Of a stretch of DNA of 64,000 nt, positions 18,829 through 28,142 are shown piece by piece. The position numbers and the translations under genes are program-made. The DNA is from Mycobacterium sp. Root135. Lineage in GTDB: Bacteria > Actinomycetota > Actinomycetes > Mycobacteriales > Mycobacteriaceae. Position 1 is the stretch's first letter. Each line of letters starts with the position of its first letter. A model generated the notes under the pieces. The model worked only from the letters and a program-made list of their open reading frames with translations. It made no database searches and was not told the origin of the DNA. The stretch lies in the NCBI RefSeq assembly GCF_001426545.1, contig NZ_LMEZ01000004.1, positions 634,541-698,540 on the forward strand. Direction: 5' to 3'.

Positions 18829-20662
18829 CGACTGGCCCGCCATCGCGGACCATGGCCTGATCGGCGACCTGCGCACCTGCGCCCTGGTTGCCACCGACGG
18901 CACCGTCGACTGGTTTTGCGCACCGCGCTTCGACTCCCCGAGCGTGTTCGGCGCGATCCTCGACACCGAGCGGGGCGGCAGTTGGAGCCTCTCGCCGACG
19001 GGTGAGGTCTCGCGCACCCAGCAGTTCTACTTCCCCGACACCGCGGTCCTGATCACCCGGTTCCTCACCCCCGACGGCGTCGCCGAGGTGCACGACTTCA
19101 TGCCCGTCCTCGGCTCGGGCGATCCCGAGCACCGCCAGCGGCTGGTCCGCAGGGTCAGCGGGGTGCGGGGCACGATCACGATGCGGATGTGCGTCGACGC
19201 CCGACCCGATTACGGGCGCGAACGATGCGTCGCCGAAGAGAGTGGCGACGGCGTACTCATCACCGGTGACGGCGTTCGCCTCGGTCTGGTGGCCTCGGTG
19301 GACCTGTCCATTGAGGAGAGCGACGACAACACCCGCGTCAGCGCGGAAGTCGAACTATCCCAAGGCGACAGCGCACTGTTCGTGCTCGAGATGCTCAGCG
19401 GAGACAACGTGCCGTCGAGCAACGCAGTCGACATGACCGACGACCTTCTGGACGCCACCACGTCGTACTGGCGGTCGTGGTTGCGCCAGTCGCGCTACGT
19501 CGGCCGCTGGCGCGAGATGGTGCACCGCTCGGCCATCACCCTCAAGCTGCTCACGCACGAGCCGACCGGTGCCGTCATTGCCGCACCGACCACCAGCATC
19601 CCGGAACTCATTGGCGGAAGCCGTAACTGGGACTACCGCTACGTCTGGGTCCGCGACGCCGGCTTCAGCCTGTACGCCCTGCTCCGGCTCGGCTTCACCG
19701 ACGAGGCCAGCGCGTTCATCGGCTGGCTCTCCGAACGGCTCGGCGAGGAACGCGAGCAGGGCGAAGGCCCGGACAACCTCGGACCGCTTCGGGTGCTCTA
19801 CGACATCGACGGCAACCGCCCCGTCGAGGAGACCGAGCTCGACCATCTGCGCGGGTACCGCGACTCCAAGCCGGTGCGCATCGGCAACGCCGCGGTCGAC
19901 CAGCTGCAGCTCGACATCTACGGCGAGCTCATCGACTCGATTTACCTGTTCAACAAGTACGGCGCCGGAATTAGCAGCGACGCTTGGGATGACGTCGTCG
20001 ACGTCGTCGAATGGGTGATCGAGAATTGGGACCGCGAGGACGCGAGCATGTGGGAGGTCCGCGGCGATCATCGCGCGTACACGACCTCGCGGCTGTTCTG
20101 CTGGGTCGCCCTGGAGCGCACCATCCGCATCGCCCGCCAGCGTGGGCTGCCCGGTGACATCGGCGCATGGTCGAAGACGCGCGACGAGATCTACGCCCGC
20201 ATCATGTCCCAGTCCTGGAACGACGATTTGCAGGCCTTCACCCAGACCGAGGGCGGCACCGAGCTCGACGCCGGGGTGCTGCTGATGCCGATGGTGAAGT
20301 TCCTCTCGCCTGCCGACCCGAAGTTCCTCTCGACGCTGGAGGCGGTCGAAAAGGATTTGGTCACCGACACGCTGGTGTTCCGCTACTCGCCGGAAACCGA
20401 CGGTCTCGACGGCGCGGAGGGCACCTTCTCGCTGTGCTCGTTCTGGTACGTGGAGGCGCTGACGCGGGCGGGCCGCCTCGACGACGCGCAGCTGGCGTTG
20501 GAGAAGATGTTCACCTACGCCAACCACGTGGGCCTCTACGCCGAGCAGGTCAGCGCCACCGGCGACCAGGTCGGCAACTTCCCGCAGGCCTTCACCCACT
20601 TCGCGCTCATCAGCGCGGCGATCAACCTCGATCGTGCACTCGACACAGGAGACAAGTCATGA
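18821..20662 (+). CDS. Glycoside hydrolase family 15 protein (trehalase/glucoamylase-like)
   Basis: 613 aa. The N-terminal beta domain starts [26 protein letters not shown], typical of actinobacterial GH15 enzymes. The (alpha/alpha)6 barrel includes [20 protein letters not shown], and the C-terminal part contains [21 protein letters not shown]. In mycobacteria GH15 includes an acid trehalase, so hydrolysis of trehalose or an alpha-glucan to glucose is likely. No signal peptide is visible, so it acts in the cytoplasm. Coupling to zwf would direct the glucose into NADPH production. Which glucan it cuts cannot be read from sequence. Confidence 0.85.
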   Translation: MPDDWPAIADHGLIGDLRTCALVATDGTVDWFCAPRFDSPSVFGAILDTERGGSWSLSPTGEVSRTQQFYFPDTAVLITRFLTPDGVAEVHDFMPVLGSGDPEHRQRLVRRVSGVRGTITMRMCVDARPDYGRERCVAEESGDGVLITGDGVRLGLVASVDLSIEESDDNTRVSAEVELSQGDSALFVLEMLSGDNVPSSNAVDMTDDLLDATTSYWRSWLRQSRYVGRWREMVHRSAITLKLLTHEPTGAVIAAPTTSIPELIGGSRNWDYRYVWVRDAGFSLYALLRLGFTDEASAFIGWLSERLGEEREQGEGPDNLGPLRVLYDIDGNRPVEETELDHLRGYRDSKPVRIGNAAVDQLQLDIYGELIDSIYLFNKYGAGISSDAWDDVVDVVEWVIENWDREDASMWEVRGDHRAYTTSRLFCWVALERTIRIARQRGLPGDIGAWSKTRDEIYARIMSQSWNDDLQAFTQTEGGTELDAGVLLMPMVKFLSPADPKFLSTLEAVEKDLVTDTLVFRYSPETDGLDGAEGTFSLCSFWYVEALTRAGRLDDAQLALEKMFTYANHVGLYAEQVSATGDQVGNFPQAFTHFALISAAINLDRALDTGDKS

Positions 20663-21282
20663 CAGTCGCCCAGCAGGAGCGCGCCGCGCTCGTCACCACC
20701 ATGCGCGGCGTCGGCCCGGAACAGCCGACGCTGTGCGGAGATTGGACCACCCGCGACCTGGCCGCCCACCTGGTCATCAGGGAACGTCGACTCGACGCCG
20801 CGCCGGGCATCATGGTGCCGAAGTTCGCCGGCTACACCGAGCGGGTGCAGAACCAGGTGGCCGCCGAGAACGACTGGAACGTGCTGCTCGACCAGATCGC
20901 GTCGGGGCCGCCGCTCTTGTCGCCGTTCAAGTTGCTCGACCCCTTCGTCAACGTCGCCGAGATGTTCATCCACCACGAGGACGTCCGGCGTGCCGTAATC
21001 GGTTGGGAGCCAAGGGCACTCGATGCGACGACGACGTCGTCGCTGGCGAGGCAGGTCAGCCTGATGTCGCGGATGACGATGTCGAAGACACCGGCGCGGG
21101 TGACGCTGAAGACGCCCGACGGCACCACGTTGACCACCGTCGGCAAGGGCCCCGCCGTCACGGTGACGGGCGAACCCGGCGAACTGTTGATGTTCATCTC
21201 CGGCCGGGATCAAGCCAAGCTGACCTTTACCGGTGACGACGCCGCGGTGAGTGCGGTGCGCGACGGGGAGCGCGGGCTCTAA
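20659..21282 (+). CDS. TIGR03085-like metal-binding protein (maleylpyruvate-isomerase fold)
   Basis: 207 aa. DinB/MDMPI-type N-terminal four-helix domain: LCGDWTTRDLAAHLVIRERR supplies the first metal histidine, and FIHHEDVRRA supplies the others. The family is restricted to actinobacteria and related to mycothiol-dependent enzymes; activity is unknown for this branch. The ATG at 20659 overlaps the GH15 stop (ATGA), so it is translated with the glycoside hydrolase. The C-terminal third (about 140-205) is an SCP2-like beta domain pattern, as in related proteins. Confidence 0.78.
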   Translation: MTVAQQERAALVTTMRGVGPEQPTLCGDWTTRDLAAHLVIRERRLDAAPGIMVPKFAGYTERVQNQVAAENDWNVLLDQIASGPPLLSPFKLLDPFVNVAEMFIHHEDVRRAVIGWEPRALDATTTSSLARQVSLMSRMTMSKTPARVTLKTPDGTTLTTVGKGPAVTVTGEPGELLMFISGRDQAKLTFTGDDAAVSAVRDGERGL

Positions 21283-21300
21283 GCAACTAGGCTCGAACGC

Positions 21301-22233
21301 ATGGACTTCCGCGTTTTCGTCGAACCGCAGCAGGGCGCCACCTACGCCGACCAGTTGGCCGTGGCCAAGACCGCGGAGGCGGCGGGCTACTCGGCCTTCT
21401 TCCGGTCCGACCATTACCTGGCGATGTCGGGCGACGGCATGCCTGGGCCGACGGATTCGTGGGTGACCCTCGGCGGCATCGCCCGCGAGACGTCGACGAT
21501 CCGGCTCGGCACCATGGTCACCTCGGCCACGTTCCGCCACCCTGGCGTGCTGGCCATCTCCGTCGCCCAGGTCGACGAGATGAGCGGCGGCCGGGTGGAC
21601 CTGGGACTCGGCGCGGGCTGGTTCGAGGCCGAGCACGAGGCGTACGCAATTCCGTTTCCGCCGCTCGGCGTGCGGTTCGACCGCCTCGAAGAACAGTTGG
21701 ACATCCTCACCGGGATGTGGAGCACTCCGGTGGGTGAGACCTACGACTACAGCGGGACGCACTACTCGATCAAGGAGTCGCCCGCGCTGCCCAAGCCCAT
21801 TCAGTCGCCGTACCCGCCGATCATCATCGGCGGCGGTGGGCCCAAGCGCACCCCGGCGCTGACGGCGAAGTACGCGACCGAGTTCAACATCCCGTTCGTG
21901 GACCTCGAGACCCTCAAGACGCAGTACGCCCGCGTCGAAGCGGCGGTCGAGGCGGCCGGACGCGCGGCGAACTCACTGACGTACTCGGCGGCGTTCGTGG
22001 TGTGCGCCGGTCGCGACGACGCCGAGGTCGCCGCCCGCGCCGCGGCGATTGGTCGCGACGTCGACGATCTGCGCAGCAGTTCACCGCTGGTGGGCACGCC
22101 CGGAGAGATCGCCGACAAGCTGGACCCGTTCGCCGAGGCCGGCGTGCAGCGCGTGTACCTCCAGGTCCTCGACCAGTCCGATCTCGACCACGTCGAGTTC
22201 TTCGCGGCCGAGGTCATCCCGCAACTGGGCTGA
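21301..22233 (+). CDS. F420-dependent LLM-class oxidoreductase (TIGR03560-like)
   Basis: 310 aa luciferase-fold protein. Early FFRSDHYL, IRLGTMVTSATFRHPGVLA, GGRVDLGLGAGWFEAEHEAYAIPFPP and the IIIGGGGPKRTPALTAKYATEFN segment are characteristic of the F420-using branch rather than FMN monooxygenases. It probably transfers hydride between F420 and a small substrate. The ATG lies 19 nt after the previous stop; a TAGGCT box (21288-21293) 7 nt before it could be a leaderless -10, giving independent expression. Confidence 0.85.
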   Translation: MDFRVFVEPQQGATYADQLAVAKTAEAAGYSAFFRSDHYLAMSGDGMPGPTDSWVTLGGIARETSTIRLGTMVTSATFRHPGVLAISVAQVDEMSGGRVDLGLGAGWFEAEHEAYAIPFPPLGVRFDRLEEQLDILTGMWSTPVGETYDYSGTHYSIKESPALPKPIQSPYPPIIIGGGGPKRTPALTAKYATEFNIPFVDLETLKTQYARVEAAVEAAGRAANSLTYSAAFVVCAGRDDAEVAARAAAIGRDVDDLRSSSPLVGTPGEIADKLDPFAEAGVQRVYLQVLDQSDLDHVEFFAAEVIPQLG

Positions 22234-22272
22234 CGCCACCCGCCATGATCACCCGCGGCTACCATCAAGCCC

Positions 22273-22713
22273 GTGAAGGACGCCGACCACGACGAGGATG
22301 AGGCGCCGTGGCACGAGCGCACGTCGACCGTCGTCGGAGCCAGTGCCGGCGCCATCGCGGTGATCGGGCTGCTGTGGCTGCTCATCTCCTACGTCGTCGG
22401 CGGTTCAGACGATCCGGGGACGACGTCGCAGTACTACCCGGATCCCAGCTTCTCCGACCGCAGTTCCGCGTCCACGACTGGGCCATCGGGGGAGACCACC
22501 AGTACCGAGACGATCACCAGCACCAGTCCCCCGGTCACCACCGACATCGACCCCGGTGCCACGACGACCAGCGGCACCGACACGTCGACGACGCCGACCA
22601 CGACGTCGTTCAATCCGTCCAACCTGCCGAGGACCAGGGCGTCGACGACGTATGACGACGGGCGTCAGCGGCCGCGGCTCAACGAGACACGGACGCTGTA
22701 CCCCCGGCCCTGA
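22273..22713 (+). CDS. Single-pass membrane protein with Ser/Thr-rich extracellular tail
   Basis: 146 aa, GTG start. A short acidic cytoplasmic N-terminus (KDADHDEDEAPWHER) is followed by one helix at about residues 21-42 and then about 100 residues rich in Thr, Ser, Pro and Asp. The tail contains many STT/TST runs, which could be O-mannosylated in mycobacteria. The tail has no recognised domain. It is probably anchored in the membrane with the tail in the periplasm. Function unknown. It lies tail to tail with iniC. Confidence 0.7.
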   Translation: MKDADHDEDEAPWHERTSTVVGASAGAIAVIGLLWLLISYVVGGSDDPGTTSQYYPDPSFSDRSSASTTGPSGETTSTETITSTSPPVTTDIDPGATTTSGTDTSTTPTTTSFNPSNLPRTRASTTYDDGRQRPRLNETRTLYPRP

Positions 22714-22788
22714 TCCCCTCGCCGAGTGCACGCTTGTTGTACGCATCGCCCGAGTGACCCCGTAAACAACCGTGCAGTCGGCGCGTGG

Positions 22789-24294
22789 TCAGCGGCCCTG
22801 GGCGGCGAAGTCGGCCACCATCGCCTCGGCGCTGCGGACCGCCGCGCGGCACGCCCTGGTGGTGAACGGGTCGTTGAGCGGGTGATCGGCACGCCGGCGC
22901 CACCGCTGCGCCGCGGAGAACGCCGCCCGCGGACCGTCGTAGGGCGCGTCGGATTGCAGGCCGAGGCGGCTGGCGGCGTCGGTACCCGAGCCGCCGATGA
23001 TTCGTCGCAGCGATGCCATTTCGTCGTCGTTCAACGTCGTTGGGCGCGAACGCAATTGGCTCAGCAGCCGCAGCTCTTCGAACGCGTGGGTGTCGGCGAG
23101 CAACGGTTCGATGTCGGCGAGGATGTACGGGGTGGCGTAGATCGGGTTGTCCTCGACCACCCGGCGTAGGGACAGCAGCGCGGTGTGCGCCTTCAGGAGA
23201 TCCGACCGCTGGGCGAACTGCTGGTCGATCACGTCGCGCAGCGCGATCAGACCGCTGCGCTCGAGCAGCTCGTCGGCGAGCGCAACCGAGTCGGAGATAC
23301 CCGCCCGCAGCACCGCGATCGAGATCCGGATGCCGAACATCCCGAAGCGCTCGAGCAAGGCCGCGCGGGTGGCGGCGTCTACGGGCAGCGCCTGGCTTCC
23401 CTCGTGGTCCTCCCGGACGAACCGGTCCACCGACAGCATCGACTTGGCCAGCTCGCCGGCATCCACCCCGGAGAGCTTCTCCAGCGCGACGAACTCGCTC
23501 TGCCGCAACGTCCGCGCGGTCAGCGCGAGCAGCCCCGACACCGGGACGACGGCCTGGCAGATGCCCGTCTTGTCCATCTCCGCGGTGAACCTGGTCGCGA
23601 CGTCCTTGGCCGACAGCATGGCGTCGATCCGCCCGGCGCCGATCTCGTCGGCCCGCGACGCCACGCCGATCACGCCGAGCGCACCCGACGAGCCGCCGAC
23701 GAGGGTGCCGATCTGCTTGAGCAGGCCGATGTCCGTCGCGTTGAGCGTGCGCAGCAGGAAGACGACGGCGTCGACGCGCGGGACGCCGTCCTCCGGGACC
23801 AGCAGGCGCAGCGTGCGCTCGGAGACGTCTCGTGACAGCGACGACGTGCCGGGGGTGTCGATGATGGTGGTGTCGACCAGTTCGGCGGCAGGCCATTCGA
23901 CGTCGAGGTCGACGACGTCGTCGGGGTCGAGGCTGGCGAAGTCGAACGTCAGGCCCCGATCCCCCGGGTCGCGGGCGATGGGCACGTTCGACCGTCGGCC
24001 GCCGCGGTGGTTGGCGGTGACCTTCGGGGTGGCCCCGTTGCGGAACCACGTGACGATTCGGGTGGCCTCGGTCGCGTCGGTCGGGGCGATGTCCTCGCCG
24101 ACGAGCGCGTTGACCAGCGTCGACTTACCCGCCTTCAGCGTCCCGGCGAGCGCAACGCGGATGGGCTGGTTGAGTCGCCTGCCGATCCAGTCCAGTTCGT
24201 TGTGCACGTCGGGGCGCTCGCGGTAGGCCGGGTCGCTCCGGTAGGCCTGCATGGTGCCGCCAAGGATCGCGCGCACTCGATCACTGGTGCTCAT
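22789..24294 (-). CDS. iniC: Dynamin-like GTPase IniC
   Basis: 501 aa. G1/P-loop GTLKAGKST (51-59), the DATEATRIVTW switch I region and G3 DTPG in TTIIDTPGTSS (about 145-150) mark a dynamin-family GTPase. The rest is helical with heptad-like leucines, and there is no clear membrane helix, unlike IniA. In M. tuberculosis iniC is the third gene of the isoniazid/ethambutol-induced iniBAC operon; the products act at the inner membrane under cell-wall stress. Here it starts 35 nt after the iniA stop and is the operon's last gene. The length is close to the known protein. Confidence 0.88.
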   Translation of the reverse strand: MSTSDRVRAILGGTMQAYRSDPAYRERPDVHNELDWIGRRLNQPIRVALAGTLKAGKSTLVNALVGEDIAPTDATEATRIVTWFRNGATPKVTANHRGGRRSNVPIARDPGDRGLTFDFASLDPDDVVDLDVEWPAAELVDTTIIDTPGTSSLSRDVSERTLRLLVPEDGVPRVDAVVFLLRTLNATDIGLLKQIGTLVGGSSGALGVIGVASRADEIGAGRIDAMLSAKDVATRFTAEMDKTGICQAVVPVSGLLALTARTLRQSEFVALEKLSGVDAGELAKSMLSVDRFVREDHEGSQALPVDAATRAALLERFGMFGIRISIAVLRAGISDSVALADELLERSGLIALRDVIDQQFAQRSDLLKAHTALLSLRRVVEDNPIYATPYILADIEPLLADTHAFEELRLLSQLRSRPTTLNDDEMASLRRIIGGSGTDAASRLGLQSDAPYDGPRAAFSAAQRWRRRADHPLNDPFTTRACRAAVRSAEAMVADFAAQGR

Positions 24295-24329
24295 GTCGGT
24301 TGCCCAGCTTAGTGACCGCTGCCGAGAAG

Positions 24330-26183
24330 TTACCCAGCGACGCTTTCCGGCCGTGGCGAAAGGTTGACGGCGTGCTCGGTGACCTGGCGCAGGATGTTGA
24401 GCCGACGCTCCAGTTCGCGGACCCTCGTGTCGCGCTCGTCCATCTCCATCTTGGCTGCGGTGAGCGACGCCTGGAGCGACTCGTTCAGTGAGCGGGTGGT
24501 CTGGTTGGCGATGTCGCGGTAGTGGTCGCGGAGCTGGCGCTGCACGCCCTTGAGCCGGTCGCGGGATTCCTTGCTGACGATGAAGGACACGTCGTCGACG
24601 AAGCGGCGGACGTTGGTCTTGGCCTCGTTGCGCACGCGGAGCATGCGGTTCTCCATGTCCTCCTTGTACGCCTTGCGCCCCAGCACCAGGCCCGCGCCGA
24701 GCGAGAGCGGGTTGAACATCCCGAGGCCGGCGAAGGAGGTGAGCATGCCGAACATCAGCACACCGCCGTAGGAACCGCGCATGCCGGTGACGACCTTGTG
24801 GCCCTTGCCAATTGGCTTGGCCTCCAGCCTGCTGAGCGACTTCATCTCACCGAGTCCGGCGCCCATGTCGCGGGCGTTGATCTGCGGCATCTTGACCGCG
24901 TCGAGCCCGGCCTCGGAGAACGTCCGGCCCACCTCTTGCGCGAGTGCTTCGGCCCGTTGATAGGCCCACACGAAGTTGTCGCCGACGGCGGTGGCGACGG
25001 CGTTCTCCAACTCGGCGCCGATCTCGGCCCAGTGCTGGGTGGGGTCGCACCCGTCGACCAGATGTTCGGTGTGCTGGGTGATCGCGCGGAACCTGGCCCG
25101 CAGATCGTGGTCGACGTCCGCGGTCAGGTCGTTGATGCCGTCGTTGAGCACCTGCTGCCACAACGCGGTGTGCTGCAACGCATCCTGGGCCTCCTGCTTG
25201 CGCCGTTCGAGATCGGCGTTGAGTGCGTCACGGGCCTCGGGGTCGTTGATCGAAGACAGCTCCGTCTCGACGGTCATCGTCAGATGTTCGGCCGCGGAAC
25301 GAACCTCGGCGAGCACCTGGTCGCGGATGCGGTCGTTCTCTCGGCCGAGGACCTTCTCGCTGAGGAACTTGACGATCGCCGGGAAGTTCGACTCCTCGTT
25401 GAGTTCCTTGTCGTTCATCTGAATGGCGTGGCTGCGCAGGACCGAGGACACCGGGGTCACCGGGACCGTCACGCCGGCCCGTTGCAGGTGCCCGACGTTG
25501 GCGGCGACGATCTCGCGCCAGTGCGGGTAGAGGTCGGTCTTGGTGGCCAGAATCGTTGCGACCGGGCAGATTTCGACGGCCTGGCGAATGAAGGTCATCT
25601 CGGGCTCGGTGAATTCCTGGCTGGTGTCGCTCACCATCAGGACTGCGTCGGCGTCGGGCAGCAGGCCCAGCGTCGCCGACAGGTGCGGCTGACCGTGCCC
25701 ACCCACCCCCGGGGTGTCGACGAACGCCAGCCCGTTCTGCAGCAGCGGGCTCGGCGCGGTCACCTCGACCCGCAGCACCTCGCGACCCCCGGCCTGCGGC
25801 GCCCTGCGCAGGTCGTTGCGGACGTCGGCCATGGGGATCTCGACCTCCTCCGGCTCGGCGCCCTCGCCTCGCGCGACGATCAAGCGGGCCGACGCCTGCT
25901 CGCCGTAGGAGACGACCGTCGCCAGCGTGGTGGTCTCGTCGTCACCGACGCGGGCGACGGGAACGTTGAGCAGCGAATTCAGCAGTTGGCTCTTGCCCTG
26001 CTTGAGCTGGCCCGCGATGACGACCCTGACCTGGGGGTCGCTGATGCGCTCCTTGGCCATGGCGAGTCGCTCGACGAGGTCGCCGCGCTCGTAGGCCTCG
26101 GCGATCTTGGTGCTGTGGTCGATCAACTCGACGATGACCTTGACCTTGCGGGGGTCGTTCGGTTGCGTCGTGGAATTCGTCAA
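24330..26183 (-). CDS. iniA: Dynamin-like GTPase IniA
   Basis: 617 aa. P-loop GQLKQGKSQ (58-66), a DDETTTLATVVSYGE switch I threonine region, and DTPGVGGHG (about 153-161). The TKTD segment in ILATKTDLYPHWRE is the G4 base-recognition motif. A hydrophobic stretch around residues 465-495 (LMFGMLTSFAGLGMFNPL) is the lipid-interacting paddle/membrane region. A helical C-terminus (about 500-610) completes the bacterial dynamin stalk. IniA remodels or fuses membranes and supports tolerance to cell-wall drugs. It is encoded between iniB and iniC, with a strong hairpin separating it from iniB. Confidence 0.9.
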   Translation of the reverse strand: MTNSTTQPNDPRKVKVIVELIDHSTKIAEAYERGDLVERLAMAKERISDPQVRVVIAGQLKQGKSQLLNSLLNVPVARVGDDETTTLATVVSYGEQASARLIVARGEGAEPEEVEIPMADVRNDLRRAPQAGGREVLRVEVTAPSPLLQNGLAFVDTPGVGGHGQPHLSATLGLLPDADAVLMVSDTSQEFTEPEMTFIRQAVEICPVATILATKTDLYPHWREIVAANVGHLQRAGVTVPVTPVSSVLRSHAIQMNDKELNEESNFPAIVKFLSEKVLGRENDRIRDQVLAEVRSAAEHLTMTVETELSSINDPEARDALNADLERRKQEAQDALQHTALWQQVLNDGINDLTADVDHDLRARFRAITQHTEHLVDGCDPTQHWAEIGAELENAVATAVGDNFVWAYQRAEALAQEVGRTFSEAGLDAVKMPQINARDMGAGLGEMKSLSRLEAKPIGKGHKVVTGMRGSYGGVLMFGMLTSFAGLGMFNPLSLGAGLVLGRKAYKEDMENRMLRVRNEAKTNVRRFVDDVSFIVSKESRDRLKGVQRQLRDHYRDIANQTTRSLNESLQASLTAAKMEMDERDTRVRELERRLNILRQVTEHAVNLSPRPESVAG

Positions 26184-26222
26184 GGGAGGGCTCCTCTTCC
26201 GCCGCGGTCAACGGTAGGCGTG

Positions 26223-26259
26223 ACACTGGCGGGGACCCCAGTGGAGTCCCCGCCAGTGT
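26223..26259 (-). terminator. Intercistronic hairpin between iniB and iniA
   Basis: A perfect 14-bp inverted repeat (arms ACACTGGCGGGGAC and GTCCCCGCCAGTGT, 9-nt loop) lies 10 bp after the iniB stop and 40 bp before the iniA start. There is no T-run, so it may act as a partial terminator or as a processing/stability element. Either way it could make iniB mRNA more abundant than iniAC. Confidence 0.65.
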
Positions 26260-26268
26260 GGTGATCGA

Positions 26269-27318
26269 TCAGAACGCGTCGAGGTGGGTGTCGTTGTGCG
26301 ACGCCAGATCGGTGTCGTTGTGCGACGCGATGTCCGTCGAGTTGCCCGAGGCCACGTTGCTGGTGAAGCTGTGGTCGTCGACGGTGTTGTCGACGTTCGA
26401 GTGGGTCTCGGTCTCGGTCGAGACGTGGGTGTTGACCGAGCTGTCGGTGTGGTTGCCGCTGCCCAGGTCGCCACCGGCGGTGGTCTGGTTGCCGCCCACG
26501 GTCGAGCTGGTGGAGTGCGAGGACGTGTCGTTGACGATGATCGACCCGCCGCCACCGCCGTTGCCTGCGTTGGCTTCGTTGCCGCCGTTGCCGATTCCGA
26601 TGCCGAGCAGGCCGCCACCGCTTGAGCCACCGCTGGCGCCGGCGCTGCCGCCGTGGCCGCCGGACATGTCGTTGTCCTTGATGACGGTGCCCTCGTTGCC
26701 GGTGATGATGTCGCCGCCGGAATGCTGCGAGGTGTCGGTGACCTTCGTGTCGTTGCCCTCGCCGATGATGATCGGCGAGTGGCTGCCGCCGTCGATGTAG
26801 CCGGTGTTGGCGCTGTTGCCTTCGCCGACGACGTTGCCGTTGCCCTTGACGCTGGTGGTGTCGATGTCGCCGGCGGTGCCGGTGTTGACGACCGCGCCGT
26901 CGGTGGCGGAGGTCTTGTTGCCGAGGGTGATGTCGCCGAAGCCGAGGTTGAAGGCGCCCTGCTGCGCGTTGGAGCCCGCGTGCTGGTCGGGGCTGAGCAA
27001 CGAGGTGTCGTTGTTGCTGGCGAGCTGCGTGGCGTTGTGGCTGGCGAAGTCCGTCTGCGGCGCGAAGGCCGTCTGCGGGGAGAACGCCGTGGGGATGTTG
27101 TGGTAGCTCGCGACCGCGCTCTGCAGACCGTAGACCGGGTCGCCGCCACCGAGCAGCACACCGGCGGGCGCCGCGGAGGCGGCGACGGCGGCGAACTGGG
27201 AGGCGCTGACGTTCTGCAGGCCGACGGAGCGCAGCGCGCCCTCGGGGTCGGAGATGTAGTTGGCGGCAACTGCCGGGCTGCGGAACAGGTCGAGGATGTA
27301 GTCGAGGAGGTTCGTCAT
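26269..27318 (-). CDS. iniB: IniB-like protein with Asn/Gly/Asp/Ser-rich repeats
   Basis: 349 aa. The N-terminal about 60 residues (MTNLLDYILDLFRSP, then DPEGALRSVGL) match the conserved IniB N-domain, which is shared with the Rv0340-like protein next door. The remainder is low complexity: GNGNVVGEGNSANTG, IIIGEGNDTKV and ITGNEGTVIKDND look like turns of a parallel beta-roll. The C-terminus repeats xASHNDTDL. M. tuberculosis IniB, as I recall it, is Gly/Ala-rich instead, so the repeat composition has diverged. No signal peptide is visible. A GGAAGG ribosome site precedes the ATG. It is the first gene of the stress-inducible operon. Confidence 0.85.
   Translation of the reverse strand: MTNLLDYILDLFRSPAVAANYISDPEGALRSVGLQNVSASQFAAVAASAAPAGVLLGGGDPVYGLQSAVASYHNIPTAFSPQTAFAPQTDFASHNATQLASNNDTSLLSPDQHAGSNAQQGAFNLGFGDITLGNKTSATDGAVVNTGTAGDIDTTSVKGNGNVVGEGNSANTGYIDGGSHSPIIIGEGNDTKVTDTSQHSGGDIITGNEGTVIKDNDMSGGHGGSAGASGGSSGGGLLGIGIGNGGNEANAGNGGGGGSIIVNDTSSHSTSSTVGGNQTTAGGDLGSGNHTDSSVNTHVSTETETHSNVDNTVDDHSFTSNVASGNSTDIASHNDTDLASHNDTHLDAF
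26287..26334. repeat. Two tandem 24-bp repeats in the iniB 3' end
   Basis: Two 24-bp units (26287-26310 and 26311-26334) share the first 18 bases, beginning GGTGTCGTTGTGCGACGC. They encode successive SHNDTDLA-type motifs at the C-terminus of IniB and show recent duplication of the repeat. Confidence 0.7.
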
Positions 27319-27466
27319 GGGAGTGCCTTCCGGTTGTGGAGGTGTAGGTCGTGTCGCCGTGCCTCCGGCGATCTGTTCACTACGTTATGGGCCCGCTGGA
27401 ACCCCGGAAACGGGGAAGCAACCCCTTGCTCCCGGGGGCCGTTGCGGGGCGACCAGGGGGTGTCCG

Positions 27467-27482
27467 TTAGGGGATTAGGGGA
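27467..27482. promoter_or_regulatory. Two tandem TTAGGGGA elements upstream of iniB
   Basis: TTAGGGGA occurs twice back to back (8-bp units), about 150 bp upstream of the iniB start. On the iniB coding strand it reads TCCCCTAA. The same heptamer occurs three times in the control region at 28278-28316, so it is a strong candidate for an activator site of the iniB regulon, possibly for the IniR protein encoded nearby. Confidence 0.55.
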
Positions 27483-27539
27483 TTGCCGCGGGGGCCGCGC
27501 TGCGTGGCGCTGGCCTGCACCGACGACACCCGGAAACGA

Positions 27540-27571
27540 CGACAGCGCGGCCATTGCTGGCCGCGCTGTCG
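27540..27571 (-). terminator. Hairpin terminator after the Rv0340-like gene
   Basis: A perfect 13-bp stem (CGACAGCGCGGCC with GGCCGCGCTGTCG) and 6-nt loop begin 29 nt after the stop of the minus-strand gene at 27600. A short TTT follows on that strand. It would insulate the Rv0340-like transcript from the iniB promoter region. Confidence 0.7.
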
Positions 27572-27599
27572 CGAATCGGGTCGTGCTGGTGTCGTCGGG

Positions 27600-28142
27600 T
27601 CAGGTGAAGATGTCGAAACCCGGGTCGTGCGGATGGTCCAGATGACCGTCGACGGGATCGGAGACGTCGTGCTGGCCGAGGTCCGGTGAGCCGGCCGCGT
27701 CGTCGACCCGCAGGTCGTCGATGAGGGGCGCGTCGACCGTCGGAACGTTCAGGTCGTCGAAACCGTGGTCGACGATGGTCGGTGTCGAGTCCTCCGGCAG
27801 TTCGATGACGTTGGCGACCATGGGGACGTGATCTGCGACGACGTCGCTCCCCTGAATCGGGAGGTGGGCGTCGAAGGCGTCGAAGGCCGCGGTGGCCGCA
27901 CCACTGGCCCATACGTTGTGGGCCGAATCCAGCAGTGTGTCGGCGCTGGCGGGGACAGCCCCCGACGGCACCACACTCGACATCGACTCCGCGACGACGG
28001 GAATCAGGTTGTCGACGTCCACGTGGGTGACGTCGGTCAGGTTGGCGTCGGCGATGGTCTGGGCGGGGTTGGCCGCGTACTGAGCTGCTGCGTCCGGATC
28101 GCGCACCAACGACATCACGAAGTCGAGGAGTGAGTTCGCCAC
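27600..28142 (-). CDS. Rv0340-like protein with IniB-type N-terminal domain
   Basis: 180 aa. The first about 65 residues (MANSLLDFVMSLVRDPDAAA, then NPAQTIADANLTDV) share the IniB N-domain pattern: a hydrophobic LLDFV helix, RDPDAA, then a short helix. The rest is very acidic, rich in Asp, Val, Pro and His, with no cysteines or membrane segments (for example HLDHPHDPGFDIFT at the end). In M. tuberculosis Rv0340 sits in the same place upstream of iniB. Function is unknown; the shared domain suggests it interacts with the same partner as IniB. It has its own promoter region, shared divergently with the Hsp70-like gene. Confidence 0.8.
   Translation of the reverse strand: MANSLLDFVMSLVRDPDAAAQYAANPAQTIADANLTDVTHVDVDNLIPVVAESMSSVVPSGAVPASADTLLDSAHNVWASGAATAAFDAFDAHLPIQGSDVVADHVPMVANVIELPEDSTPTIVDHGFDDLNVPTVDAPLIDDLRVDDAAGSPDLGQHDVSDPVDGHLDHPHDPGFDIFT

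Noticed and set aside
24522..26264. 580-aa plus-strand open frame opposite iniA
   Set aside because: It is the shadow of the iniA coding frame; composition and lack of domains argue against a gene.
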